Source: Fidelibacterota bacterium (lineage in GTDB: Bacteria; Fidelibacterota; Fidelibacteria; Fidelibacterales; Fidelibacteraceae). From it: 34,522 nucleotides of DNA. The translations under genes were made by a program, and so were the position numbers. Shown here one piece after another: positions 7,935 to 16,914 of this stretch; position 1 is the first letter of the stretch, and each line of letters opens with the position of its first letter. Where the stretch lies: assembly GCA_016937825.1 (NCBI GenBank), contig JAFGVT010000141.1, positions 1 through 34,522 of the forward strand, in the 5' to 3' direction. Under the pieces are notes generated by a model. That model searched no databases. It had not been told where the DNA came from and worked only from the letters and a program-made list of their open reading frames with translations.

Positions 7935-8693
7935 ATGACCCGCTACGTCCTACATGTCGAATACGACGGCACCGCCTACGCCGGATTTCAATTACAAGCG
8001 GACCAGCCGACCGTTCAGGGGCGACTGGAAGAGGCTGCGGAAGCTTTATACAAGCAAGCCGTGCGGATGCATGCCAGCGGCAGAACGGATGCCGGCGTTC
8101 ATGCCGAGCACCAGATCGTTCACTTCGACCCTCCGTCCGAACTCAGGAACCTGAATCTCAAAGCCGCCATGAACACAGTGCTGCCGCCCGATATCCGGGT
8201 GATGGACACCGCGGTCACAGATGAAACCTTTCACGCACGGTTTTCCGCCCGCGAACGGCGCTACCGCTATGATATTTCCACAGGAGTCACTGCACTGGAC
8301 CGCCATCGCGTCTGGCAGATATTTCAGGACCTGGATCTGAAAAGAATGCAGGCCTGCGCAGAGCTGATCGTCGGAGAACATGATTTTACCTCTTTCTGCT
8401 CCCTGCAGGCCGAAGTCGACCATAAGCGCTGCCTCATCCGGCGTTCGGCGTGGGAACGCAAGGGCGACCGGCTCAGCTATCACGTTCACGGGAACCGCTT
8501 TCTGCATTCCATGGTACGCTCCCTGGTGGGCACCATGGTGGAAGCCGGAAAACACCGCCTGGACGAGAAGGATTTTTTATCCATACTCGAACAGCGCGAC
8601 CGACTGGCCGGGGCGGTAACGGCACCGCCGCAGGGTCTCTTTCTTGTTGATGTGTTATACGACAGTCCCATCCCCTGGGAAAAGGAGCCATGA
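7935..8693 (+). CDS. truA: tRNA pseudouridine(38-40) synthase TruA
   Basis: Converts uridines 38, 39 and 40 of the tRNA anticodon arm to pseudouridine. The N-terminal YVLHVEYDGTAYAGFQ and PTVQGRLEEA are typical. The catalytic Asp is D52 in ASGRTDAGVHA, and RRYRYDI plus GNRFLHSMVRSLVGTM are later conserved blocks. At 252 residues it has normal length. Start chosen at the ATG one base after the EcfT-like stop. Its TGA overlaps the start codon of the following protease gene, so these genes are translationally linked. Confidence 0.95.
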   Translation: MTRYVLHVEYDGTAYAGFQLQADQPTVQGRLEEAAEALYKQAVRMHASGRTDAGVHAEHQIVHFDPPSELRNLNLKAAMNTVLPPDIRVMDTAVTDETFHARFSARERRYRYDISTGVTALDRHRVWQIFQDLDLKRMQACAELIVGEHDFTSFCSLQAEVDHKRCLIRRSAWERKGDRLSYHVHGNRFLHSMVRSLVGTMVEAGKHRLDEKDFLSILEQRDRLAGAVTAPPQGLFLVDVLYDSPIPWEKEP

Positions 8694-9886
8694 TGAAAAA
8701 GGGTGTTCTGAGCATTCTGTCGCTGATTGTCTGCGTCGTCCTGCTGATCCTGTCATTTCAGCTTTATCTTGATACCCGCAGGCAGCTTCTTTTTCAGGAG
8801 ATCCGGCAGCAGGATCCGGACAGCAGTTCGTTCAGCGAACGACTTGCGCTCAACGAATCGCTAAGCGCTTCACGGGAGACCGCGATCACCCGCGCGATCC
8901 GTTCCGCCTCCCCCGCGATCGCGGGCATTCATGTAACCACGATCCAGGAGTACAGCAATAATCCTTTTTTTAACGATCCCTTCTTCAACCGTTTTTTCCC
9001 GAACAACATCTATAAAAAACGCATCCAGAGCCTGGGAAGCGGTGTGGTGATCTCTTCCGACGGCTATATCGTGACCAATGCGCATGTGCTGGGCGAGAAC
9101 GCCGTGGAGATCTACGCCACCCTGACGGGAGGCGATCGCTATGCAGCGGAAATCGTTGGGATCGACGCGCTGACCGATATCGCCTTGATCAAGATCGACG
9201 CACAGGACCTTGCCTTCATTGAAATGGCGGACAGCGACGACCTGATCATCGGGGAGTGGGTGATCGCCCTGGGCAATCCTTTCGGTTTGTTCAACGTCAG
9301 CAACAAGCCCATCGCCACCGCCGGGATCATCAGCAGCATCCGGATGAATTTCGGCGAGACCGAAAGCGGACACGTCTACCAGGATATGATCCAGACGGAC
9401 GCCAGCATCAACAGCGGGAACAGCGGGGGCGCGCTTGTCAACATGCGGGGCGAGCTGATCGGGATCAACACCTTTATTTTTTCCGGGAACACCAGCGGCA
9501 ACAGCGGTTCGGTCGGGATCGGGTTTGCGATCCCCATTAACCGGGTCCGTCAGATCGTCAGCGACCTGAAAACGAACGGAAAGATCGACCGAAACTGGGA
9601 CTTCGGCATTTCCGGACAGCCCCTTACCCAGTCGATCATCGATTATTACAATCTTGATACGGACCACGGGATCATTATTATCGATATCAAAAAAGGAAAA
9701 GCCGGCGACAAGGCCGGACTGAAGGTCGGGGATATTATTCTTTCGATCAACGACCAGGAAGTAAGACGCAATCAGGATGTTATCGAGATCATCAACACAT
9801 CCTATTTGAAGATCGGCGATACCATCAAGGCGCTTATCAACCGGGACGGCAGCGAATTCTCCGTGGAGATCCCGCTGATACAATAA
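8693..9886 (+). CDS. HtrA/Deg-family periplasmic serine protease with one PDZ domain
   Basis: Membrane-anchored trypsin-like protease for envelope quality control. One N-terminal hydrophobic helix (VLSILSLIVCVVLLILSF) anchors it. The catalytic triad is His in TNAHVLGEN (~131), Asp in DALTDIALIK (~162) and Ser in GNSGGAL (~244). A single PDZ domain follows (KAGDKAGLKVGDIILSINDQEV), so the layout is DegS-like rather than DegP-like, which has two PDZ domains. Two ATGs are possible: 8690 is only two bases from the GGAG, while 8693 has a five-base spacing and forms TGATG with the truA stop. I prefer the latter (397 residues). A Phe/Asn-rich loop (NNPFFNDPFFNRFFPNN) precedes the protease domain. 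It ends the ten-gene run. Confidence 0.93.
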   Translation: MKKGVLSILSLIVCVVLLILSFQLYLDTRRQLLFQEIRQQDPDSSSFSERLALNESLSASRETAITRAIRSASPAIAGIHVTTIQEYSNNPFFNDPFFNRFFPNNIYKKRIQSLGSGVVISSDGYIVTNAHVLGENAVEIYATLTGGDRYAAEIVGIDALTDIALIKIDAQDLAFIEMADSDDLIIGEWVIALGNPFGLFNVSNKPIATAGIISSIRMNFGETESGHVYQDMIQTDASINSGNSGGALVNMRGELIGINTFIFSGNTSGNSGSVGIGFAIPINRVRQIVSDLKTNGKIDRNWDFGISGQPLTQSIIDYYNLDTDHGIIIIDIKKGKAGDKAGLKVGDIILSINDQEVRRNQDVIEIINTSYLKIGDTIKALINRDGSEFSVEIPLIQ

Positions 9887-9887
9887 A

Positions 9888-11330
9888 CTATTTGACCATC
9901 AGTTGCAGGATCTTATCCGGGATATCCGTATTGTCATAATAACCGTTGAACCGTTCCGCTCCCACTCCAAAGGCCCTGACGGGCAGAGGGACCGCGGTAT
10001 GGGAAAAGGTCGTCCATCCGATGCCGGCCTTTCTTGAAAGCATGCGGCTCACCGACATCATGAAGGGGTCATACCCTCCGTAAAGAATATATTCATAGGG
10101 GTTTTCCCAGTTCAGTTTTTCAAAGGATTTCAGATAGGCCGTCTGAAGCTCGCCGCGTTCATATTCGTTCAATCCAAGTCCTTTGCTCTCATCCCCGATC
10201 CCGGTTTGTTTTTCCGCAAAATCAAACGCCCATTCCGGGTGGGCTTTGACATGGTCTTCGCCGTATTGTTCGATCATGCTTGCGCGGCTGTCGCTGAATT
10301 CCCGGGTCAATTCGGTAAAGGACCCTGTCTGCCATTTCAGCTTGCTCAAGTCGATATTGTCATCTCCGTACGAGGTCCCCATGGTCATGCCGCCGGTCTC
10401 GTGGTCCGCGGTGATCACGATCAGGGTATGCTTACGGTGTTTGTTATAGAATTCAAGCGCCACCCTGATCGCGTCGTCAAAGGCCAGGGTTTCAAGGATA
10501 GAGGTCTTGGCGTCGTTTGCGTGGCACGCCCAGTCGATCTTTCCGCCTTCGAACATGATGAAAAATCCCTCCGGCCCTTCCAGCATGGCAACAGCCTTCT
10601 GCAGCATAGCGTCCTGGGTAATGGAACCTTCATCCAGGTCGATCACATAGGGCATTGCATATTCATCATTTGAATCAGGATGAATGAAAACGACCCGACC
10701 CGCGCCGGGCTCCAGATAGCGAAAAGCCGTGGCGTTGTTCACGAACACGAACCCGTTCTGCTTGATCTGGTCGACGATATCCTGTTCGCTGTTTCCTTTC
10801 GGATCTTTCTTTTTACGGAAATCCCCGCCGGCAAAAAAATCAAAATCCGAATAGGCCAGCTGGGCGGCGATCTCATAATAATTGCTTCGGCTCGGCTGGT
10901 GGGCATAGAATACGGCAGGGGTCGCATGGTCGATATCCACGGTGGTAACGATCCCGACCTTCAGGCCACGTTCCTTGGCCGTTTCCGCAAGGGTCTTCAG
11001 CGGATAGCGGTGTTCCGCATCCATGCTGACCGTGCCGTTGGACGTCTTGAACCCGGTCGCCAGCGCGGTTCCTGCGGCGCCGGAATCGGTAATGTGCTTT
11101 GATGCCGAAAAGCTGGTGGCGTAACCCGTCGCCGGGGCGAGGTTCATGGCGAGCGGAATGATCCCGGATTTGTTTTCCATGGCTGCGAGATAGCGTTCGG
11201 CGGAACTGATCTGGGTATGCCCCATGCCGTCCCCGATAAAGAAAAAGATATAGCGCGCTTCCTGTTTTCCGCATGCGCCAAAAAGAACAAGTGTAACGAT
11301 CAGAATGAAATATCTCCATTTCCGCAGCAT
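9888..11330 (-). CDS. Alkaline phosphatase, lipoprotein
   Basis: PhoA-superfamily phosphomonoesterase, predicted to be exported and lipid-anchored: the signal peptide ends in a lipobox, LFGAC (C20). Metal and active-site motifs are intact: FFIGDGMG (D34), the nucleophile S83 in ITDSGAAGTALATG, DIDHATPA (H135), EGGKIDWACHAND (E261, D266, H270) and ITADHETGG (D309-H310). At 480 residues it has a normal length. AGGAG sits seven bases before the ATG. It is convergent with the HtrA gene with one base between the two stop codons. Its own leader is shared back-to-back with the RodZ-like gene. No Pho box was recognised, so phosphate control is only a guess. Confidence 0.93.
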   Translation of the reverse strand: MLRKWRYFILIVTLVLFGACGKQEARYIFFFIGDGMGHTQISSAERYLAAMENKSGIIPLAMNLAPATGYATSFSASKHITDSGAAGTALATGFKTSNGTVSMDAEHRYPLKTLAETAKERGLKVGIVTTVDIDHATPAVFYAHQPSRSNYYEIAAQLAYSDFDFFAGGDFRKKKDPKGNSEQDIVDQIKQNGFVFVNNATAFRYLEPGAGRVVFIHPDSNDEYAMPYVIDLDEGSITQDAMLQKAVAMLEGPEGFFIMFEGGKIDWACHANDAKTSILETLAFDDAIRVALEFYNKHRKHTLIVITADHETGGMTMGTSYGDDNIDLSKLKWQTGSFTELTREFSDSRASMIEQYGEDHVKAHPEWAFDFAEKQTGIGDESKGLGLNEYERGELQTAYLKSFEKLNWENPYEYILYGGYDPFMMSVSRMLSRKAGIGWTTFSHTAVPLPVRAFGVGAERFNGYYDNTDIPDKILQLMVK

Positions 11331-11512
11331 ACATGGACTCCTGTCAAGGTTGATGTTGAAATTCCTTCAATTATACTTATACGGCAGAAAAGTAACAAAT
11401 AATTTTTCCCCGATCATCAATTAAATCCGGCGATTTTATTTGTGCTTTACGGCATTTTTAATTTTTATAACTTCAATAAATTTTATACCTTTACCGGGAG
11501 AAATGAATCACC

Positions 11513-12343
11513 ATGTTCGAAACCTGGAACGAAATTAAAAAATACCGCGAGTCGCAGGGCATCTCCATTGAGACCCTGTCCGAACGCACACGTCTTTCTT
11601 CCGAAAAGATCCTTTTTCTGGAAGCCGGCGATTTCAGCAAGGCCGACAAGATCATCACCCGCTTTCAGATCAAGAATTACGCCCAGCAGATGGGGCTGAA
11701 CTATGAGGAACTGATCGAACTCGGGGGACTGAAAAGCATCCCCACCCCGCTTCCCGCCGAATCCCGCGTTGAATCCGTCACGATAAAAAAAACCCACTCG
11801 TACCGCGGCAGAAAAAAAGAACTCGGCAAACCCGTGATCTATGCTTTGATCGTCCTGGGGGTTTTTATCGCCGTGTTCGCCCTGAACCTCCTGTCCCGTC
11901 ATTTCAACCTCAGCTCCGATCTCTTCGAAATGACCGATCAGCAGCGGAAAGCGCTGGACGACACACCGGCGGCCGTCCGGGATTCCACCCTGTACAAGCC
12001 CGTCCTTCCCCAGGTCGCCAAACGGACCGAGACCCGGGACATTACCGACACGATGAACCTCTACGACAGCCTTCAGGTCCGCTTCCCCGTCCGTTTGAAT
12101 ATTTTCCCCAAACAACGGCTTTCCTATCGTCTTGAAACGGCCGGAACACCTCCCAAAGAAGATTATATTTTTAAGGATACTCCCGGCTCCCTTTTCTTTG
12201 ACAAGCCCGGAAGGGTCATTTTTTACAATACCGCGGATACGCGCTTTGTCTTCTCGGGACTCTCGTTCCGTGACAAGGATTACACCCGTGTCGTCATTGA
12301 TATCAACGAACGCGGACTCGCCAGGATCTATACGAAAGAATAA
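11513..12343 (+). CDS. RodZ-like protein: N-terminal HTH, single membrane helix, periplasmic domain
   Basis: The first ~75 residues form an Xre/HTH_25-type helix-turn-helix (EIKKYRESQGISIETLSERT, then SSEKILFLEAGDF). After a basic linker comes one membrane helix (residues ~105-127). A C-terminal domain of about 150 residues would lie in the periplasm; its end (FFDKPGRVIFYNTADTRF) suggests a beta-rich fold like the DUF4115 domain of RodZ. RodZ links MreB to the rod-shape elongation complex. No mre genes are present here, so the role is inferred from architecture. GGAG is 12 bases from the ATG, longer than usual. The gene stands alone between the alkaline phosphatase promoter region and a terminator shared with the GDH genes. 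Confidence 0.72.
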   Translation: MFETWNEIKKYRESQGISIETLSERTRLSSEKILFLEAGDFSKADKIITRFQIKNYAQQMGLNYEELIELGGLKSIPTPLPAESRVESVTIKKTHSYRGRKKELGKPVIYALIVLGVFIAVFALNLLSRHFNLSSDLFEMTDQQRKALDDTPAAVRDSTLYKPVLPQVAKRTETRDITDTMNLYDSLQVRFPVRLNIFPKQRLSYRLETAGTPPKEDYIFKDTPGSLFFDKPGRVIFYNTADTRFVFSGLSFRDKDYTRVVIDINERGLARIYTKE

Positions 12344-12424
12344 TTTCACCCCTCTGTTCCTGCGCCCGGTCGTTCTTTCTTTCAGATCATGTGCTCTGAA
12401 TATAAATGGTGATGTAACTGAAAA

Positions 12425-12442
12425 AGGCAGGTTTCCCTGCCT
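12425..12442 (-). terminator. Rho-independent terminator for the glutamate dehydrogenase genes
   Basis: AGGCAGG and CCTGCCT form a perfect 7-bp stem with a four-base loop; CTGAA/TTCAG extends it on the outside. Read on the - strand the stem is followed by TTTTT, so it mainly serves the GDH operon, 41 bases beyond its stop codon. On the + strand it lacks a T-run and would be weaker for the RodZ-like gene. Confidence 0.75.
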
Positions 12443-12482
12443 ATTCAGAACTATTGCCGTCAAAGCGCAAGAAAAGATCTAA

Positions 12483-13817
12483 TTATACAACACCCAGATC
12501 GACCATCGCCTTGGCAACTTTCATAAAACCGGCAATATTTGCACCCTTAACATAATCGACATACTTATCATCAATACGTCCGTATTCGACACATTGTTCA
12601 TGGATCCGAGTCATAATACGTCGCAATTCTTCATTAACTCTTACTTTATCCCAGGATTGTCCCATGTAATTTTGGGTCATTTCAAGTCCCGATGTCGTTA
12701 CCCCGCCGGCATTGGCCGCTTTTCCCGGTGCATAGAGTATCCTGGCTTCCTGGAATACGTCGACTGCTTCGGGTGTCGACGGCATATTGGCTCCTTCCGA
12801 AACCAAAAAACACCCGTTCTTGATAAGCGTTTTTGCATCATCAACATCGATCTCGTTCTGTGTCGCACAGGGCAGGGCGATATCACAGGGAATATTCCAT
12901 GGACGTTTTCCTTCGAAATGCTTGCAGCCGAATTCCTTTGAATACTCTTTTATCCGCCCGCGACGTTCATTCTTAAGTTGCATCACATAATCCCATTTTT
13001 CACCACTGATGCCATCCGGATCGTAAACAAAACCTGTCGAATCAGATATGGTAACGACCCTTCCGCCAAATTCATTTACTTTTTGGATCGCATACTGGGC
13101 AACATTTCCGGAACCTGAAACCGCAACGACTTTACCCTCAAAGGATTCACCGCGCGTCGACAGCATGTCTTCCGCCATGTAAACCGTACCATAACCGGTC
13201 GCTTCAGGTCTTATCAAGCTTCCGCCCCATTGAACACCTTTACCGGTCAGGGCTCCCGAGTATTCATTTTTTAAGCGTTTAAATTGACCATACAAATAAC
13301 CAATTTCACGCCCGCCAACTCCGATATCTCCCGCCGGAACATCGGTTCTGAAACCGATATGGCGGAAGAGCTCACTCATAAAACTTTGACAAAAGTGCAT
13401 GACTTCATTGTCGGTCTTACCCTTAGGTTCAAAATCCGCACCTCCTTTTGCACCGCCCATCGGCAATGTAGTCAGCGCGTTTTTGAATATTTGCTCAAAC
13501 CCGAGAAACTTCAAGATGGAAAGATTCACGCTCGGATGAAAACGAAGACCCCCCTTAAAAGGGCCTATCGCATTGTTGAATTCAACACGATATCCCGTAT
13601 TCACGACCACTTCTCCGGCATCATTGACCCATGGCACCCGAAAGATAATGGTTCTGTCCGGAATGATGATCCGCTCCATGATATTGGCCGCCTTGAAAAC
13701 CGGATTCGCTTCATAGACTTCCCATACAGAATCTACCACTTCCTTAACCGCCTGAATAAATTCAGGTTGGTTGGGATTCTTGGCGATTACATGATCCATG
13801 AATTCACTTTTTGTCAT
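12483..13817 (-). CDS. gdhA: Glutamate dehydrogenase, NADP-type signature (copy 1)
   Basis: Hexameric family I glutamate dehydrogenase of 444 residues, interconverting glutamate with 2-oxoglutarate plus ammonia. Substrate-domain motifs are present: GPFKGGLRFHP, LPMGGAKGGADF with the catalytic Lys, DVPAGDIGVG and LIRPEATGYG. The Rossmann loop reads GSGNVAQ (S236) and, after the second strand, TISDSTG (D259, S260). This matches my recollection of NADP-specific E. coli GdhA, so a biosynthetic role is inferred. AAGGAG seven bases before the ATG supports the start. It lies 101 bases downstream of a second GDH gene, and both are AT-richer than the surrounding genes. Confidence 0.93.
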   Translation of the reverse strand: MTKSEFMDHVIAKNPNQPEFIQAVKEVVDSVWEVYEANPVFKAANIMERIIIPDRTIIFRVPWVNDAGEVVVNTGYRVEFNNAIGPFKGGLRFHPSVNLSILKFLGFEQIFKNALTTLPMGGAKGGADFEPKGKTDNEVMHFCQSFMSELFRHIGFRTDVPAGDIGVGGREIGYLYGQFKRLKNEYSGALTGKGVQWGGSLIRPEATGYGTVYMAEDMLSTRGESFEGKVVAVSGSGNVAQYAIQKVNEFGGRVVTISDSTGFVYDPDGISGEKWDYVMQLKNERRGRIKEYSKEFGCKHFEGKRPWNIPCDIALPCATQNEIDVDDAKTLIKNGCFLVSEGANMPSTPEAVDVFQEARILYAPGKAANAGGVTTSGLEMTQNYMGQSWDKVRVNEELRRIMTRIHEQCVEYGRIDDKYVDYVKGANIAGFMKVAKAMVDLGVV

Positions 13818-13918
13818 GATCTTTCTCCTTTTTCCAAATTATTATTTCTATTTCCTGTTCATTTTACTATAGCCTTTTACTCCTGAACTTTATTATTGTT
13901 AATAATATTAATCTTCAG

Positions 13919-15256
13919 TTATACAATCCCTTGCTCAACGATGGCACGCGCAACCTTCAGGAATGCCGCAATATTGGCCCCTTTAACATAATCTACATAA
14001 TTTTCCTGAACGCGGCCATGCTCTACACACTGTTCATGGATTCTGACCATGATCTGGTGCAGTTCGGCGTCTACTTTCTCGCGTGTCCATGACAAACCCA
14101 TGTAATTTTGCGTCATTTCGAGTCCCGATGTCGCAACCCCGCCTGCATTTGCCGCTTTTCCGGGAGCATACAGCAATTTTGCCTTTTCAAACACTTCGAC
14201 CGCTTCCGGCGTACAGGGCATATTCGCTCCTTCGGCAACGCAGATACAGGAATTTTTTACCAGCATTTCTGCATCTTCTTTATTGAGCTCATTTTGTGTC
14301 GCACAGGGCAAGGCAACATCCACCGGTTGTTCCCATGGTCTTTTCCCGGGATAAAAGGTCGATGAAGGAAATTCTTTGGCATACGGTTCCACAATATCAT
14401 TATTACTGGAACGCAGCATCAGCATATATTGGATCTTATCGTTACATATCCCGTCAGGATCATAGATGTACCCGTCAGGACCCGACAATGTTACAACCTT
14501 GCCTCCCAATTCGTTGACCTTGGTAACCGCCCCCCAGGCAACATTGCCAAAACCCGACACCGCTACACGTTTTCCTTCAAAGCTTTCTCCGATGTTCTTA
14601 AGCATTTCGTCAGCAAAATAGACCACGCCGTAGCCGGTGGCTTCCGGGCGCACCAAAGATCCGCCCCAGTTGATCCCTTTGCCGGTTAGTACACCGGTAA
14701 ATTCATTTTTTATTCTTCTGTATTGACCGAATAAATAACCAATTTCACGCGCGCCCACCCCGATATCGCCGGCCGGAACATCCGTCCGAGAACCAATATG
14801 CCGGTATAATTCGGTCATAAAACTCTGGCAGAAACGCATGACTTCACCATCCGAACGTCCACGGAAGTTAAAATCCGATCCGCCTTTCCCTCCGCCCATA
14901 GGAAGTGTGGTCAGGGCATTCTTGAATATCTGTTCAAAACCGAGAAATTTCAATATAGAAAGGTTCACGCTTGAATGGAAACGCAATCCACCTTTATAGG
15001 GGCCGATCGCTCCATTAAATTCTATTCGAAAACCGCGATTTACTTTCACTTCGCCGGCATCGTTTACCCATGGTACGCGGAACATGATCACACGGTCAGG
15101 TTCTACCAGCCGTTCAAGTACATTTGCATCCTGAAATATGGGATTTTGTTCATAAATATCCCATATAGAATTAACTACTTCCAAAACTGCTTGCAAAAAC
15201 TCGGGTTGATTGGGGTTTCTTGCAGCAACATCTTCCATAAAAGCACGTTTGGTCAT
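13919..15256 (-). CDS. Glutamate dehydrogenase, NAD-type signature (copy 2)
   Basis: Paralogue of the downstream GDH (445 residues, aligning without large gaps). Motifs include GPYKGGLRFHSS, LPMGGGKGGSDF, DVPAGDIGVGAREIGY and LVRPEATGYG. The coenzyme loop differs sharply from copy 1: GFGNVAWG (F236) and TLSGPDGYIYDPDG (G259, P260). That is close to the NAD-specific Clostridium symbiosum enzyme, where the corresponding Phe238 and Pro262 help select NAD. A catabolic role, feeding NADH to the hydrogenase, is an inference. GGAGGT six bases before the ATG is a strong ribosome site. It is the first gene of the pair, and its leader lies in the AT-rich gap after plsX. Confidence 0.92.
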   Translation of the reverse strand: MTKRAFMEDVAARNPNQPEFLQAVLEVVNSIWDIYEQNPIFQDANVLERLVEPDRVIMFRVPWVNDAGEVKVNRGFRIEFNGAIGPYKGGLRFHSSVNLSILKFLGFEQIFKNALTTLPMGGGKGGSDFNFRGRSDGEVMRFCQSFMTELYRHIGSRTDVPAGDIGVGAREIGYLFGQYRRIKNEFTGVLTGKGINWGGSLVRPEATGYGVVYFADEMLKNIGESFEGKRVAVSGFGNVAWGAVTKVNELGGKVVTLSGPDGYIYDPDGICNDKIQYMLMLRSSNNDIVEPYAKEFPSSTFYPGKRPWEQPVDVALPCATQNELNKEDAEMLVKNSCICVAEGANMPCTPEAVEVFEKAKLLYAPGKAANAGGVATSGLEMTQNYMGLSWTREKVDAELHQIMVRIHEQCVEHGRVQENYVDYVKGANIAAFLKVARAIVEQGIV

Positions 15257-15639
15257 TGTTTTACCTCCATTAGGGTTTAACCAAATCCATTAAGAATTTT
15301 CCATCTTCCACTTCCTCCGTTGCCGTAGGAAAGTGCATCAGGAGTACATCTCATTTTGTTTAATCGTATCAAGAATTCTCTTTAATTTAACGATCAATTT
15401 AATGATATTTTTTATAAAAAGTAAACATGAGTTTTGGCTTTTTTTCAGTATTTTTTAAGGTTTTGGGGGCTGACGATCTTCGAATAAAAACACCCCGTAT
15501 CCTATAGAATCATAACAAACAATTCATACAAACGAAAGACTGCTGATGTTTTGTTGCCGAAAGCCGGTTCATACTCATTTTTTTAATATTGCAGTGCCGG
15601 ATATGCGAAACTGGAAAGGCACAGACTCTTCGAAACATC
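15257..15639 (-). other. AT-rich intergenic gap between plsX and the GDH pair
   Basis: This 383-base gap has no convincing ORF on either strand and no tRNA-like fold that I can see. It must hold the end of the plsX transcript and the promoter of the GDH genes, which run in the same direction. The perfect palindrome ATCTTAAGAT (15637-15646) overlaps the plsX stop. I see no stem-plus-T-run terminator and no convincing -35/-10 pair. Confidence 0.5.
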
Positions 15640-16683
15640 TTAAGATTTTTCCGTTTCGAATTTTTTGATCGCTTCCCGCATGGCGGGTATCATATCATCC
15701 TCAACGGCGCGGACGGCCGCCCGGATCCCGTTCTTGAAGGCATAGGCCGAGGAGCGCCCGTGGCTTTTGATCACGAGCTTGTCGAACCCGAAGATCGGCG
15801 CACCGCCGTATTCCTCGTAACTGGCGACCTTCATGAGCTTTTTGATGCCGCCCGAAAGACAGAGCAGTCCGATCTTCCAGATCAGTTTTCCCTTCATCGC
15901 CATTTTTGCGATCTTTTTGACGGCTTCCGAGGTGCCCTCCATTGTCTTGATGGCGATATTCCCCGTCATCCCCTCGCTTACGATAATATCGGCTTTCCCC
16001 TTGATCAGGTCATTTCCCTCGATATTGCCGATAAAATCGATATCGGGCCGAGAGGAAAGGAGCTTGTAGGCCTGTTTCATGGTTTCGTTGCCTTTATGTT
16101 CCTCCGCCCCGATATTGAGCAATCCCACGGTCGGTTCGGCAATGCGAAGGATCTTTTTCGCGTAGCTGGTCCCCATATAGGCAAAATGCACCAGGTCGTC
16201 CGCCGAATTGCTCACGTTCGCTCCAATGTCCATCATCAGCGAAAATATTCCGGGGCGCTGCCGTTCATTGAGCGTCGGGAAGACCGTACCCAGGGCTGTC
16301 CGGTTCACGCCGGAAATGCGGCGGATATGGGTTGCTGCGGACAGGATGACGGCGCCGGTGCTTCCGGCGGAGACCATGGCATCGGCTTTTCCTTCGCTGA
16401 GCAGCCGTGCGGCCACCAGGACCGAGGCATTGGGTTTTTGAAGGATCGCCTCTTTGGGATGATCTTCCATGGTGATCTCGTCCGGCGTATGCACGAGGGT
16501 GATCCGCTCCCCGAAAGCGGCATGTTCTTTCAGTTCGGCCTTGATCTTTTGCTCATCGCCGATCAGCAGGATACGGACCCGCGGATCCTCCGCCAGTGCG
16601 AGGCAAACGCCCTCGACCGTGATCCGCGGCGCGTGATCTCCGCCCATGGCATCGACGGCGATCGTAATTTTCTCTTTGTTCAT
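15640..16683 (-). CDS. plsX: Phosphate acyltransferase PlsX
   Basis: Makes acyl-phosphate from acyl-ACP for phosphatidic acid synthesis, at the cytosolic face of the membrane. Family motifs are in order: IAVDAMGGDHAP at the N-terminus, MVSAGSTGAV, MMDIGANVSN, IVSEGMTGNIAIKTMEGTSE and the C-terminal GGAPIFGFDKLVIKSHG. At 347 residues the length is normal. It is not in the common rpmF-plsX-fab cluster; it stands alone and divergent from secD. AGGG about eight bases upstream is the best ribosome site. A PlsC-like acyltransferase is encoded elsewhere in the window; PlsY was not seen. Confidence 0.95.
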   Translation of the reverse strand: MNKEKITIAVDAMGGDHAPRITVEGVCLALAEDPRVRILLIGDEQKIKAELKEHAAFGERITLVHTPDEITMEDHPKEAILQKPNASVLVAARLLSEGKADAMVSAGSTGAVILSAATHIRRISGVNRTALGTVFPTLNERQRPGIFSLMMDIGANVSNSADDLVHFAYMGTSYAKKILRIAEPTVGLLNIGAEEHKGNETMKQAYKLLSSRPDIDFIGNIEGNDLIKGKADIIVSEGMTGNIAIKTMEGTSEAVKKIAKMAMKGKLIWKIGLLCLSGGIKKLMKVASYEEYGGAPIFGFDKLVIKSHGRSSAYAFKNGIRAAVRAVEDDMIPAMREAIKKFETEKS

Positions 16684-16914
16684 GGTAGTTTCCCTTATGC
16701 TGTGTTTCAGGGAATGTACGGTTTTTTTGCCTGCCGGTCTATCATTTTATTTATCGCCCCTGAGCGTGTGTTTGAGCATTGATTTTCAATTAATTTATTG
16801 GTTTTTCTTCTTTCATCCGTTAAATTTGACAGCTTTGCTATTTATCATGAAAAACGTAATTCTGCTTAAAGCGGCAGGATGATATTGAAACAGAATATGG
16901 AGGTTAGATCCGGT

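Noticed and set aside
15589..16782. 397-codon open frame on the + strand opposite plsX
   Set aside because: Antisense shadow of a clear PlsX protein; His/Gly/Asp-rich translation without domain motifs.
16826..16831. Perfect TTGACA upstream of secD as a -35 box
   Set aside because: No acceptable -10 box lies 16-18 bases downstream.
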